Positions 32,756 through 42,236 of a DNA stretch of 64,000 nt are shown here, piece by piece. The translations under genes were made by a program, and so were the position numbers. This stretch comes from Thermus brockianus (GTDB lineage: Bacteria > Deinococcota > Deinococci > Deinococcales > Thermaceae), in NCBI RefSeq assembly GCF_001880325.1, contig NZ_CP016312.1, forward strand, positions 1,798,001-1,862,000, in the 5' to 3' direction. The notes under the pieces were generated by a model. That model had not been told where the DNA came from, did not search any database, and worked only from the letters and a program-made list of their open reading frames with translations. Numbering within the stretch: the stretch's first letter is position 1; every line of letters begins with the position of its first letter.

Positions 32756-34882
32756 GTGCGGGTGTTCCGCGTGCTCTTCCTGACGCTTCTAGGGCTCCTG
32801 GTGGGGGTGTCCCTCGCCCTGGGTTACCTGGCCTACGCCTACACCCGCCAGCTCCCGGACCTTGCCCAGTTTGAGCGGCTCCGCCTCACCGCCACCTCGG
32901 TGCTCTATGCCCGGGATGGCGCGCCCATAGCCCAAATCGCCAGCGTGGAGGAGGGGCGGGCCATCCACCGGAGCCTGGTCCGCCTAGAAGAGGTATCGCC
33001 GGCGGCGGTGGCGGCCATCGTGTTTTCCGAGGACCGCCGGTTTTTCCAGCACTATGGGGTGGACTTCGTGCGCCTTCTGGGGGCGCTTTACGCCATCGCC
33101 CGGGGGGACCTGCAGGGGGGGAGCACCATCACCACCCAGGTCATCAAGAACACCCTTCTTAAGGAGCTGGCCCAGGCCCGTTCCCTGGAGCGCAAGTTCA
33201 AGGAGTGGGCCTTGGCCTTAGAGCTGGAGCGGCGTTACACCAAGGAAGAGATATTGGAAATGTATCTAAACATCATCCCCTGGGGGGGGAACGCCGTGGG
33301 GATTAAAGGGGCGGCGGAGGCCTACTTCGGCAAGGATCCCGCCGCCTTGACGCTGGCGGAGGGGCTTTACCTGGCCTCCCTCATCCCCGCCCCTAACGCC
33401 CGCTACGCCGACCTTCCGGGGGTGCGCCAGCGCATGCGCTTCCTCCTGGACCAGATGGTGGCCGAGGGGTGGGTGAGCCCTGAGGTGGCCGAGGCCAGCT
33501 GGCGGGAACCCTTGGTGCCCAAGGGGTGGCAGGCCCGCTACGATGGCGAGGGAAACCTCTTGGAGGCCAAACTCGTGGACCCCGAGGCCCGGCTGGTGCG
33601 CCAGCTGGACTTCCGCATGGCCCCCTACTTCGTTTTGGAGGTGCGGCGCTTCCTCGAGGCCCGCTTCGGCCGGGAAAAGGTGTATGGGGAAGGGGGGCTC
33701 AAGGTCTACACCACCCTGGACCCCGCCATGCAACGGGCGGCGGAACGGGCGGCAGAGGAGGCCCGCCTGCCCGAGGGGGCGGACCTGGCCATCGTGGGCC
33801 TGGACCCGGAAACGGGGGAGGTCTTGGCCATGGTGGGGGGCATAAGGCGGGAAGAGGACGAGTACAACCGGGCCACCCGGGCCCTAAGGAACCCGGGAAG
33901 CGCGGTCAAGCCCTTTGTCTACGCCACCGCCTTTGAGGAGGGGTTCACCCAGGCCACCTTGGTGCCCGACCGCCCCCTGGAGTTTCCCGACCCCAGCCAG
34001 CCCCAAGGGGTGTGGCGGCCCAAGAACTTCTCGGGGACCTTCCTCAACCGGGAGATTACCGTGCGCTACGCCTTGGACCTCTCCTTGAACCTTCCCGCCA
34101 TCTACACCGCCAACGCCATCGGGGTGGAGAAGGTGGCGAGGAAGCTTTCCGAGGCGGGGTTTGCCGTGCGTTACCCCACCTTGGCCATCGCCATTGGCGG
34201 GGCCTCCATCACCCCGGTGGACCTGGCTGCCGCCTACGCCGCCTTTGCCAACGGGGGCTACCGGGTCACGCCCCTTTACGTCCTAAGGGTGGAGGACGCC
34301 AAGGGGACGGTTCTCTACCAGGCGAGCCCCGAACGGCGCCGGCTTTTTAGCCCCGAGGCCGCTTACCAGGGCTGGGACCTCCTGAAGGGCTACGTGTACG
34401 ATCTGGGGGAGCGGGGCCTGGCCAAGGGGGCCCGCATCCCGGGCCGGGTGGTGGGGGGGAAGACGGGCACCACCAACGAGGCCCGGGACCTCTGGTTCGC
34501 CGGGGTGACCCGGGGGCTTTCCGCCGTGGTCTGGGTGGGCCGGGACGACAACAAGCCCTTGCGCATGGGGGGGCGGGAGCCCTCCAGCTCCGTGGTCAAC
34601 CCGCCCATCTGGCGGGCTTTCGTGGCGGAGGCCTTAAGGGGCCGCCCGGGAGGGGACATCCCCCCGCCTTCTGGGCTTGTGCAGGCCCGGGTGGACCTGG
34701 TTTCGGGCAAGCCCGCGCCGGAGGGCGTGGCCATGTGGTTTCCTGAGGGCCGGGTGCCCCTTCCTCCGGTAGAACCCCCTACCGAGGCCACCCCGCCCCC
34801 TCCTTCCGAGCCGCAACCCCAAGCGGCCCCGGAGGCCCCGCCCACCCCACCCTTGGAGGAACCCCATGGAACCTCGCCCTGA
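32756..34882 (+). CDS. bifunctional class A penicillin-binding protein (PBP1A)
   Basis: The 708-aa protein has an N-terminal helix (VLFLTLLGLLVGVSLALGYL), a glycosyltransferase-51 domain (Glu92 in FSEDRRFFQHYGVD, GGSTITTQVIKN, RKFKEWALALELER) and a transpeptidase domain (Ser382 in GSAVK, SLNLP, KTG in GGKTGTTNEARD). The last ~60 aa are Pro/Glu-rich. It polymerises and crosslinks peptidoglycan outside the membrane. GTG at 32756 is chosen: TAAACT (32743-32748, overlapping the previous stop) lies 7 nt upstream, and MRVFRVLF directly precedes the helix. It overlaps trmJ by 17 bp. Confidence 0.9.
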   Translation: MRVFRVLFLTLLGLLVGVSLALGYLAYAYTRQLPDLAQFERLRLTATSVLYARDGAPIAQIASVEEGRAIHRSLVRLEEVSPAAVAAIVFSEDRRFFQHYGVDFVRLLGALYAIARGDLQGGSTITTQVIKNTLLKELAQARSLERKFKEWALALELERRYTKEEILEMYLNIIPWGGNAVGIKGAAEAYFGKDPAALTLAEGLYLASLIPAPNARYADLPGVRQRMRFLLDQMVAEGWVSPEVAEASWREPLVPKGWQARYDGEGNLLEAKLVDPEARLVRQLDFRMAPYFVLEVRRFLEARFGREKVYGEGGLKVYTTLDPAMQRAAERAAEEARLPEGADLAIVGLDPETGEVLAMVGGIRREEDEYNRATRALRNPGSAVKPFVYATAFEEGFTQATLVPDRPLEFPDPSQPQGVWRPKNFSGTFLNREITVRYALDLSLNLPAIYTANAIGVEKVARKLSEAGFAVRYPTLAIAIGGASITPVDLAAAYAAFANGGYRVTPLYVLRVEDAKGTVLYQASPERRRLFSPEAAYQGWDLLKGYVYDLGERGLAKGARIPGRVVGGKTGTTNEARDLWFAGVTRGLSAVVWVGRDDNKPLRMGGREPSSSVVNPPIWRAFVAEALRGRPGGDIPPPSGLVQARVDLVSGKPAPEGVAMWFPEGRVPLPPVEPPTEATPPPPSEPQPQAAPEAPPTPPLEEPHGTSP

Positions 34883-35609
34883 CCTGAGCCACATCCGCAT
34901 CGTCTTGGTGGAGCCGCAGGAGCCCATGAACGTGGGGGCCGTGGCCCGGGCCATGCGCAACTTCGGCCTTTCCCGGCTTTACGTGGTCAACCCCCATCCC
35001 CGGGTGGGCCCGCCCTGGGCCCGGGAGGCCTATTGGGTGGCGGTGCACGCCGAGGGGATTCTGGACGGTGCCGTGGTGACGGGAAGCCTTTTGCAGGCCC
35101 TCGAGGGCACCCGGTTCGTGGTGGCCACCACGGGCCGGCCCCGGGAGCTTTACCCCGCCCCCGTGGTACCTGCTTGGGAGGTGCCCCGCCACGTCCTTTC
35201 CGTGGAGGGGGAGGTGGCCTTGGTCTTTGGCCGGGAAACCTTTGGCCTCACCAACGAAGAGCTGGACCTGGCCCACCTCATCGGCACCATTCCCACCGCC
35301 CCCGAGCAGCCCTCCTTGAACCTGGCCCAGGCGGTGGTGGTCTTCGCCTACGAGCTGTACAAGGGGGCTTTGGCCAACGGGGAGGGGGAAAGGGAAGAAC
35401 TCGCTTCCACGGAGGCCCTGGAGGCCCTCTTCGCCGATCTCGGAAGGTACATCTTGGAGATCGGCTTCACCGACCCCCACCGCCACCCCTACGCCATGCG
35501 CCGCCTGCGCCGCATCCTGCATAAGGCACGGCTTTCCCCGGGGGAGGCGCAACTTTTGAGGGGGCTTCTCCACCAGAGCCGTTACGCCATGGGGAAGAAG
35601 GATGGCTAG
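34866..35609 (+). CDS. trmJ: TrmJ-type tRNA 2'-O-methyltransferase
   Basis: The 247-aa SPOUT enzyme has EPMNVGAVARAMRNFGLSRL (motif 1), ALVFGRETFGLTNEELDLA (motif 2) and PSLNLAQAVVVFAYEL (motif 3, SAM knot), plus a helical C-terminal extension. TrmJ methylates ribose 32 of tRNAs. Assignment to TrmJ over other SpoU-class enzymes rests on EPQEPMNVGAVARA and the C-terminal extension. It overlaps PBP1A upstream and the kinase gene downstream by 8 bp. Confidence 0.85.
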   Translation: MEPRPDLSHIRIVLVEPQEPMNVGAVARAMRNFGLSRLYVVNPHPRVGPPWAREAYWVAVHAEGILDGAVVTGSLLQALEGTRFVVATTGRPRELYPAPVVPAWEVPRHVLSVEGEVALVFGRETFGLTNEELDLAHLIGTIPTAPEQPSLNLAQAVVVFAYELYKGALANGEGEREELASTEALEALFADLGRYILEIGFTDPHRHPYAMRRLRRILHKARLSPGEAQLLRGLLHQSRYAMGKKDG

Positions 35610-37149
35610 CCAAAGCCTCTACCGCCTCGTCCGCTTAGCCCAACGCCTCTTGCCGCCCCTCATCGCCTTGGTGGTGGTGGCCTTTGAGGTGGCCCTTCTT
35701 CCCTACCGGCACGTGGATGCCCTCCTTTGGCTCCGCCTGGGCTTTTACGGCCTGGTGGGGCCTTTGGTGACCTACGCCGTCTTGGAGTGGATCGCCCAGG
35801 AGGTCCTGGAGAAGCTCCGGGCGGAAAGGGCGCTAGAGGAGGCGAACCGCAGGCTTTTGGCGGCGGGGCGGGTTTTCCGGGAGGCCCTGGAGAGCGAGAA
35901 CCTGGAGGAGGCCGTCCAGCGCGTGGCCCGGGCCCTCCAGGAAACCTTGGGCTACCCCCTGGCCCTGGAGGTGGAGGGCGTGCGGGCGGGGGAGGAGTGC
36001 GGGGGGGTAAGGGTGGAGCTTCCCGGCCTCAGGGGATACCTGGAAGCCTGCCCACCTACCCCGGAGCGGGCCTTCCTGGAGGTGCTGGCCCACGAGGTGG
36101 GAGGGGCCTTGCAGGCCGTGGTGGCGCGAAGCCGCGACCTCCTCACCCTTTTTGAGGTGGACCAGGCCCTGAAGGCGGAGGCCAACCTGGACCGGCTTTT
36201 GGAGAACCTCTTGGAGCGCATCCAGGACTGGGCCGAGGCGGAGGGAGGCGGGGTGCTCCTTCTGGACGAGGAGGGGTTCTTGGTGCCCCGGGTGGTGCGG
36301 AACCTGGCCCTTCCCAGCCATCCTTTCCTCCCCGAGGGGGCTTGGAAGGGGGCCTTGGAGGGCCCGGTGTTCGTGGCCCCCGAGACCCTGGCCCTTCCCC
36401 TGAAGGCCCGGGAGCCCGTGGGGGTCTTGGCGCTTAAGGGAAAGGGCCTTTCCCGGCGCATCCCCTTTCTCTCCTTTCTGGCCTCCCAGGTGGCCCTGGC
36501 GGTGCGGAACGCCCAGGCTTACCTGAGGGCGGAGGAGCTCGCCATCAACGAGGAGCGCACCCGGATTGCCCGGGAGATCCACGACGGCCTGGCGCAAAGC
36601 CTGGCCTTCATGGCCCTGAAGCTGGACCTGGCGGAAAGGCTTTTGGACAAAGACCGGGAAGCCGCCCTAAAGGCCCTTGCCGAGGTGAAGGATACCTTGC
36701 GGAGCCAGATCCGCGAGGTGCGCCGGAGCATCTTCGCCCTGAGGCCCATTGACCTGGAGCGCTACGGCTTCCTGGAGTCCGTGCGCCGCTACGCCCTGGC
36801 CTTCGCCGAGCAGGCGGGGTTCCGGGTGCACCTTTCCTTGCCCGATGGGGTGGGCCTGTCCCAGGCGAGCGAACTCGTCCTCTTCCGCGTCCTGCAGGAG
36901 GCCCTCACCAACGCCGCCAAGCACGCCAAGCCCACCCGGGTGGAGGTGGTTTTGGAGCCCTTGGGGGAAAGGGGGGCGAGGCTGCTCGTGCGGGACAACG
37001 GCCAGGGCTTCCAACGCCCTGAGGCCCAGGGCCTGGGGGGTTTTGGCCTAACCCAGATGCGGGAGCGGGTGGAGGCCAGGGGGGGGCGGTTCTGGGTGGC
37101 CTCGGCCCCGGGGAAGGGCACGGAGGTGGGGGCGGAGGTACCCTACTAG
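35602..37149 (+). CDS. NarX/DesK-type sensor histidine kinase with GAF-like region
   Basis: The 515-aa protein has two N-terminal helices (LLPPLIALVVVAFEVALL and LGFYGLVGPLVTYAVLEW), a helical linker, a GAF-like sensor region (about residues 190-310) and HisKA_3 with His327 in REIHDGLAQSLAFMAL. The ATPase domain has NAAKHAK (N-box), RDNGQGF and GGFGLTQMRERV. It should phosphorylate a LuxR-type response regulator, but none is adjacent. The only receiver-like protein nearby (32365) looks degenerate. Signal unknown. Confidence 0.85.
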   Translation: MASQSLYRLVRLAQRLLPPLIALVVVAFEVALLPYRHVDALLWLRLGFYGLVGPLVTYAVLEWIAQEVLEKLRAERALEEANRRLLAAGRVFREALESENLEEAVQRVARALQETLGYPLALEVEGVRAGEECGGVRVELPGLRGYLEACPPTPERAFLEVLAHEVGGALQAVVARSRDLLTLFEVDQALKAEANLDRLLENLLERIQDWAEAEGGGVLLLDEEGFLVPRVVRNLALPSHPFLPEGAWKGALEGPVFVAPETLALPLKAREPVGVLALKGKGLSRRIPFLSFLASQVALAVRNAQAYLRAEELAINEERTRIAREIHDGLAQSLAFMALKLDLAERLLDKDREAALKALAEVKDTLRSQIREVRRSIFALRPIDLERYGFLESVRRYALAFAEQAGFRVHLSLPDGVGLSQASELVLFRVLQEALTNAAKHAKPTRVEVVLEPLGERGARLLVRDNGQGFQRPEAQGLGGFGLTQMRERVEARGGRFWVASAPGKGTEVGAEVPY

Positions 37150-37156
37150 GGGCCCT

Positions 37157-37654
37157 ATGATGGAGGGTATGGAGCGGCCCACGCGCGTGCTCTTCGTCTG
37201 CTTGGGCAACATCTGCCGAAGCCCCTTGGCGGAAGGGGCTTTTCGCAAACTGTTGAGGGAGCGGGGCCTCGAGGCCCACTTTGAGGTGGACTCCGCCGGC
37301 ACCGGGGCTTGGCACGCCGGGGAACCCATGGACCCAAGGGCCAGGCGGGTGCTGGAGGCGGAAGGGGCTTACTTCCCCCACGTGGCCCGGGCCATGACCC
37401 GGGAGGACGCCCTCTACTACGACCACATCCTGGTCATGGACCGGGAGAACCTGGCCGAGGTCCTAAGGCGCTTCCCCGAGGCCCGGGGCAAGGTGCGGCT
37501 CCTTTTGGACTACCTGGGCGGGGGCGAGGTGAAGGACCCCTACTACGGGGACGACCAGGACTGCCTCGAGGCCTACTGGACGGTGGAGGCGGCCTGCAAG
37601 GCCTTTCTGGAGGCCCATGGACCCAAGGGCGCTTCTCCGGCGGGCGGGGCTTGA
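37157..37654 (+). CDS. low-molecular-weight phosphotyrosine phosphatase family protein
   Basis: The 165-aa protein carries the CX5R loop VLFVCLGNICRSPLAEGAF (Cys15, Arg21 from ATG 37157) and the general-acid segment VKDPYYGDDQD. ATG at 37169 is a possible alternative start. It overlaps the fructosamine-kinase gene by 38 bp. In bacteria, including Thermus, such LMW-PTP genes next to FN3K homologues have been linked to removal of phosphate from protein-bound ribulosamine phosphates, so the true substrate may be a glycation product and not phosphotyrosine. Confidence 0.88.
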   Translation: MMEGMERPTRVLFVCLGNICRSPLAEGAFRKLLRERGLEAHFEVDSAGTGAWHAGEPMDPRARRVLEAEGAYFPHVARAMTREDALYYDHILVMDRENLAEVLRRFPEARGKVRLLLDYLGGGEVKDPYYGDDQDCLEAYWTVEAACKAFLEAHGPKGASPAGGA

Positions 37655-38405
37655 GGCAAAGGCCCTTCCCGTCCCCCTCCACGGGGGGGATATCGCCCGG
37701 GTGTGGCGGGTGGGGCCTTATGTGGTGAAGCTGGCGGAAAACCCCCCACCGGGCCTTTTCGCCGCCGAGGCCCGGGGGCTTGCCGAGCTGGGGAAAAGGG
37801 GGGTGCGGGTGCCCCCGGTGCTCCACGTGGCCGAGGAGGGGCTGGTGCTGGCGTACCTGGCGCCGGGGAAGGAGGACTGGGAGGGCCTTGCCGCCATGCT
37901 TGCCCACCTGCACCGGCAAAGGGAGGCGGCGTATTGGGCCGAGCCTGGCTTCCTGGGCACCTTTCCCCTTCCCGGGCGCCAAGGGGGGGAGTGGACGGAG
38001 TTTTTCTTCCTGCGGTGCATTGAACCCTTCCTAAAGGCCACCTGGGAGCGCCTCGAGGGGCTTGGGCCCCAGGTGGAGGCCCTTTTCCAGGACCCTCTCC
38101 CCACGGAAGGCCCCGCTCCCCTCCACGGGGACCTTTGGCACGGAAACGTCCACTTCGCCCAAGGGGGGCCGGCCCTTCTGGACCCCTCCTTCTTCGTGGG
38201 GGAGAGGGGGGTGGACCTGGCCATGATGCGGCTTTTCGGGGGCTTCCCTCCCGCCTTCTGGCGGGCCTACGAGGCCCTGTACCCGGTGCCCGAGGCGGTG
38301 GCAAGGGCCCTGCCCCGGTACCAGGTGTACTACCTGCTCGCCCACGTGCACTTCTTTGGCCAAGGCTACCTGGGGGCGCTATGGAAGGCGATTTCCGCCT
38401 CTTAG
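37617..38405 (+). CDS. fructosamine/ribulosamine kinase family protein
   Basis: The 262-aa protein is a kinase-fold FN3K homologue: RVWRVGPYVVKLAEN (ATP Lys), the catalytic LHGDLWHGNVHF and DPSFFVGERGVDLAMMRLFG (metal Asp). FN3K-type enzymes phosphorylate ketosamines on glycated proteins, which then decompose, repairing the lysine; bacterial members prefer ribulosamines/erythrulosamines. Overlap with the phosphatase upstream suggests one deglycation unit, relevant at high temperature where glycation is fast (inference). Confidence 0.88.
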   Translation: MDPRALLRRAGLEAKALPVPLHGGDIARVWRVGPYVVKLAENPPPGLFAAEARGLAELGKRGVRVPPVLHVAEEGLVLAYLAPGKEDWEGLAAMLAHLHRQREAAYWAEPGFLGTFPLPGRQGGEWTEFFFLRCIEPFLKATWERLEGLGPQVEALFQDPLPTEGPAPLHGDLWHGNVHFAQGGPALLDPSFFVGERGVDLAMMRLFGGFPPAFWRAYEALYPVPEAVARALPRYQVYYLLAHVHFFGQGYLGALWKAISAS

Positions 38406-39139
38406 GCCCCATTGACCTCCTGCAACTCCTGGCCCAGGGGGGCAGGACGGGGCTTTTCCAGGTGGAAACCCCGGGTGGGGTGGGGGAGGTCTACCTGGAG
38501 CGGGGCCGCCCCGTGCACGCCGCCTTCCTGGGCCGGGTGGGCCGGGAGGCCCTTTTGGAGGTGCTCGCCCTGAGGGAGGGGCGTTTCCGCTTCCACCTGG
38601 GGGGCAGGGCCCCCCTCACCACCCTTTCGGGCCCCTTGGAGGCCTACCTCCTGGAGGCCATCCGCACCCTGGACGAGAGGGTGGAGGTGGGCCCCTTTGA
38701 CCTGGTCCGCCCCTCCCCTCGGCTCGGGGCGGTGGGGGCCACCCTGGACCCGGTGGAGCTCGCCCTCCTGGAGGACCTGGGCCAGGGCAAGAGCCCCTTG
38801 GACCTGGTGGGGCCCTCGAGGCCCCTGGAGGAGGTGCTAAAGCGCTTCGGCCACCTGGCCCGGCTCCGCCTGGTGGAGGTTTCGCCCCGGGTACCCCGCA
38901 CCGCCCGGCTTCAGGTCACCTTGGGGAAGCGGGGCGCCCAGGTGGAAGCCCTCCTCCTAAAGGCCTGGCGGGCCCACTACGGCGCCTTTACCCACGTGCG
39001 GGTCAAGGGGGCAAAGGAAGCGGTTTTGCCCGTGGAAGGGGCGGAGGGGCTTGGGGTGGAGCTGCGCCTTGCCCCCGAGCTCCTCCTCTTCCACGGGCTC
39101 AAGGTGGGGGAAGAGGTCCTGGTCTGGCCCGAGGTATAG
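38381..39139 (+). CDS. DUF4388 (PATAN-like) domain protein
   Basis: The 252-aa protein begins MEGDFRLLGPIDLLQLLAQG, then GRTGLFQVETPGGVGEVYLE, RGRPVHAAFLGRVGREALLE and EGRFRFHLGG, the layout of DUF4388 proteins, which often work with GTPase or gliding/two-component systems in Thermus and deltaproteobacteria. The C-terminal half is unassigned. ATG at 38381 overlaps the kinase gene by 25 bp. No precise function. Confidence 0.7.
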   Translation: MEGDFRLLGPIDLLQLLAQGGRTGLFQVETPGGVGEVYLERGRPVHAAFLGRVGREALLEVLALREGRFRFHLGGRAPLTTLSGPLEAYLLEAIRTLDERVEVGPFDLVRPSPRLGAVGATLDPVELALLEDLGQGKSPLDLVGPSRPLEEVLKRFGHLARLRLVEVSPRVPRTARLQVTLGKRGAQVEALLLKAWRAHYGAFTHVRVKGAKEAVLPVEGAEGLGVELRLAPELLLFHGLKVGEEVLVWPEV

Positions 39140-39146
39140 TGGCCCC

Positions 39147-39991
39147 ATGCGGGAAGCCTTGGTGGCTTTGGAATCCGCCCTCCTCACCCACGGCCTGCCC
39201 TATCCCCTGAACCTGGAGGTGGCCCAGGCCTTGGAGGGGGCGGTGCGGGAAGAGGGGGCAAACCCGCGCACCATCGCCTTGCTGGATGGGGAGGTGCGGG
39301 TGGGCCTTAGCCCGGAGGAGATGGAGCGCCTCGCCCAAGGCGGGGCGGAGAAGGCGAGCCTTTGGAACCTGGCGGCCCTCCTCGTTAAGGGGAAAAGCGC
39401 CGGCACCACGGTGGCGGCCACGGTCCACCTGGCCCACCGCCACGGGATAGAGGTCTTCGCCACGGGGGTATCGGGGGGGTGCACCCCGAGCCCCACGACG
39501 AGAGCGCCGACCTCGTGGCCCTGGCCCGCACCCCCATCCTGGTGGTGGCCTCCGGGCCCAAGGCCATCCTGGACCTGAGGGCCACCCTGGAGCGGCTGGA
39601 GACCCTAGGGGTGAGCGTGGTGGGCTACCGCACGGACCGCCTACCCGCCTTCTTCTCTCCCGTTTCCCCCTACCCGGTGCCCGCCCGGGTGGAAAGCCCC
39701 CTGGAGGCGGCCCAGGTGTACCGGAAGGCCAAGGCGCTGGGCTTGGGGGCGGTTTTGTTGGTAAACCCCGTTTCCGAGGGAATCCCCTATGAACGGGTGG
39801 CGGCGTGGGTGGAGGAGGCGAGCCACCAAGCGGCCCGGGAAGGGGTCTATGGCAAGGCCCTCACCCCCTACCTCTTAAGGCGGCTTTCCGAGCTTTCCCA
39901 GGGGGAAACGGACCGGGTGAACCGGCGCCTCCTCTTGGAAAACGCCCGCCTGGCGGCCCAGGTGGCCCGGGCCCTTGCCGAGCTAGAATAG
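39147..39991 (+). pseudogene. psuG: pseudouridine-5'-phosphate glycosidase, frameshifted
   Basis: PsuG reversibly splits pseudouridine 5'-phosphate to uracil and ribose 5-phosphate. Part 1 (MREALVALESALLTHGLPYP, NPRTIALLDGEVRVGL, LLVKGKSAGTTVAATVHLAH, IEVFATG) and part 2 (HPEPHDESADLVALARTPIL, GPKAILDLRATLERLETLGV, NPVSEGIPYERV) are in different frames. One extra G in the G5 run 39464-39468 joins them as ATGGIGGVHPEP, the conserved PsuG sequence. TATAGT is 6 nt before ATG 39147 (leaderless). Either a lost gene or, as for ychF and recJ, a one-base sequence error. Confidence 0.82.
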
Positions 39992-39995
39992 GCCT

Positions 39996-40858
39996 GTGTG
40001 CGAGCTGGGGGAAAGGCTTAGGCGGGCGCGGGAGGAAAGGGGCCTAAGCCTCAAGGAGGCGGCGGAGCGGCTTTCCCTGAAGGTGGGGGTTTTGGAGGCC
40101 CTCGAGGCCTGCCGCTTTGCGGAGCTTCCCGAGCCGGCCCTGGCCCGCGGGTACCTAAGGCGCTATGCCCGGCTTTTGGGCCTGGACCCCGAGCCCCTTC
40201 TCGCCCTTTACCCCAAGGCCCCTACCCTAGAGCCGCCCCCGCCCCCCAGCGCAGGGGGCGGCCTTGGGCCCTGTGGCTCTTTCTCCTTTTGGGCCTTGGG
40301 GCTTTGGGCTATGGGGCTTACCTCCTCCTGAGGCCCGCCCCCACGCAGGTGGTGGCCGTGCCGGAACCCCCGAAGCCCCCTGAGCCCCTGCGCTACACCC
40401 TCCGGGTGGGGAGCGAGCCCCCGGGGGCCCGGGTTTACCTGGACGGCTTTTACCTGGGCCAGACCCCCTTGGTGACCCCGCCCTTGGAGGGGGGGAGGCG
40501 GGTTTTGCGGGTGGAGCTCCCCGGCTACGCCCCGTGGGAGGAGGAGATCGCCCTGGACCGGCACCTCTCCCTGAACGTGCGGCTTACACCCCTTCCCCAG
40601 GCGCCTTCCCCTGCCCCGGCTCCTTCGGCGCAGGCGGGAAAGCTCGTGCTCCGGCTAGAGGGTAGGAGTTGGCTTCGGGTGACCCAAGGGGAAAAACGGC
40701 TTTATGAAGGCATCCCCGAGGTGGGCACGGAGCTTAGCTTTGACCTCCCCGTGGAGGTGCGGGCTGGGAACCCCGGGGGGGTGCGGGTCCTCCTGGACGG
40801 GAAGGATTTGGGGCTTATGGGGGAGCCGGGCAAGCCCCTTACCCGGAGTTTCCCCTAG
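39996..40858 (+). pseudogene. RodZ-like HTH-TM-PEGA protein, frameshifted
   Basis: The N-terminal part is a RodZ-type helix-turn-helix (MCELGERLRRAREERGLSLK, EAAERLSLKVGVLEALEACR). After a Pro-rich linker a second frame continues with a transmembrane helix (WALWLFLLLGLGALGYGAYL), a PEGA domain (LRVGSEPPGARVYLDGFYLG) and a beta-rich DUF4115-like end. One missing base between 40236 and 40258 (runs C5, C6 and G5) separates the halves; adding one C or G restores a protein of about 287 aa. RodZ anchors the MreB cytoskeleton, which fits the mre genes in this window. TAGAAT lies 6 nt before GTG 39996. Confidence 0.72.
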
Positions 40859-40878
40859 GCGGGGCCTTCCGGTTTTCG

Positions 40879-40884
40879 CTATAC
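40879..40884 (+). promoter_or_regulatory. rimO -10 element
   Basis: TATACT at 40879-40884 lies 35 nt before ATG 40920, with AAGGAG as ribosome binding site. No clear -35 is seen. Unlike most neighbours, this mRNA would have a normal leader. Confidence 0.5.
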
Positions 40885-40919
40885 TGCAACCTTGTTGGGG
40901 GTAGGCCCCAAGGAGCGCT

Positions 40920-42224
40920 ATGGCGAAGATTGGCTTCGTGAGCCTGGGTTGCCCCAAGGCTTTGGTGGATTCCGAGCAGATCCTCTCCCGGCTCAAAGCT
41001 TTAGGCTACGAGACGAGCCCCACCTACGAGGAGGCCGAGGTGGTCATCGTCAACACCTGCGGCTTCATCACCCCCGCGGTGGAGGAGAGCCTCGAGGCCA
41101 TCGGGGAGGCGCTCAAGGAGAACGGCCGGGTCATCGTGACGGGGTGCCTGGGGGCGCGGCCGGAGGTGATCCGCGAGCGCCACCCGGAGGTCTTGGCGGT
41201 CACGGGGCCAGGGGAGGTGGAGGAGGTCTTGGAAGCGGTGGAAAGGGTCTTGCCCCCTCCCCGGGACCCCTTCTTGGACCTGGTGCCGCCCCAGGTGAAG
41301 CTTACCCCCAAGCACTACGCCTACCTCAAGCTTTCCGAAGGGTGCGACCACCGGTGTAGCTTCTGCATCATCCCCAAGCTCCGTGGAAGGCTTCGCTCCC
41401 GGGACGCCGCCGAGGTCCTGGCCGAGGCGGCGAGGCTTGTGGCCACGGGCACCAAGGAGCTCCTCCTCATCGCCCAGGACCTTTCCGCCTATGGGGTGGA
41501 TCTGGGCCACCGGGCGAGCTTCTGGGGCGACCGCCTGGTGCGGGCGGAGCTTAAGGACCTCCTCGCCCACATGGCCGAGCTGGGCGCCTGGATCCGGCTC
41601 CACTACGTCTACCCTTACCCCCACGTGCGGGACCTCCTTCCCCTCATGGCCGAGGGAAAGGTCCTCCCTTACCTGGACGTTCCCTTGCAACACGCCTCCG
41701 AGCGCATCCTGCGGCGCATGCGCCGGCCAGGGGGGTACCAAAGCCACCTCCAGACCCTGAAGGCCTGGCGGGAGGTGGTGCCGGAACTCGCCCTTCGCTC
41801 CACCTTCATCGTGGGCTTTCCCGGGGAAACGGAGGAGGACTTCCAGGTCCTCCTGGACTTCCTGGAGGAGGCGGAGCTGGACCGCGTGGGGGTCTTCACC
41901 TACTCCCCGGTGGAGGGGGCGGAGGCCAATGCCCTGGACGGCCACGTGCCCGAGGAGGTGAAGGAGGAGAGGAAGGCGAGGCTTATGGAGCTCCAGGCCA
42001 AGGTGAGCCTGCGCAAGAACCGGCGCCTTGTGGGAAAGACGCTAGAGGTCCTGGTGGACGAGCTTCCCGAACCGGGCCTCGCCATAGGCCGCACCTACCG
42101 CGACTCCCCCGGCATTGACGGGGTGATCTACGTGGAAACGGACGGTACGGTGCGGGTGGGGGAGAGGATCCAGGCCAGGGTGACCCGGGCCGACACCTAC
42201 GACCTCTACGGCGTCCAGGTTTAG
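40920..42224 (+). CDS. rimO: ribosomal protein S12 methylthiotransferase
   Basis: The 434-aa radical-SAM enzyme adds a methylthio group to an Asp of S12. The N-terminal cluster cysteines lie in [36 protein letters not shown] and [10 protein letters not shown]. The SAM cluster motif is [28 protein letters not shown] and a C-terminal TRAM-like domain follow. [12 protein letters not shown] distinguishes RimO from MiaB. Confidence 0.95.
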   Translation: MAKIGFVSLGCPKALVDSEQILSRLKALGYETSPTYEEAEVVIVNTCGFITPAVEESLEAIGEALKENGRVIVTGCLGARPEVIRERHPEVLAVTGPGEVEEVLEAVERVLPPPRDPFLDLVPPQVKLTPKHYAYLKLSEGCDHRCSFCIIPKLRGRLRSRDAAEVLAEAARLVATGTKELLLIAQDLSAYGVDLGHRASFWGDRLVRAELKDLLAHMAELGAWIRLHYVYPYPHVRDLLPLMAEGKVLPYLDVPLQHASERILRRMRRPGGYQSHLQTLKAWREVVPELALRSTFIVGFPGETEEDFQVLLDFLEEAELDRVGVFTYSPVEGAEANALDGHVPEEVKEERKARLMELQAKVSLRKNRRLVGKTLEVLVDELPEPGLAIGRTYRDSPGIDGVIYVETDGTVRVGERIQARVTRADTYDLYGVQV

Positions 42225-42236
42225 GATAGGGGCGGT

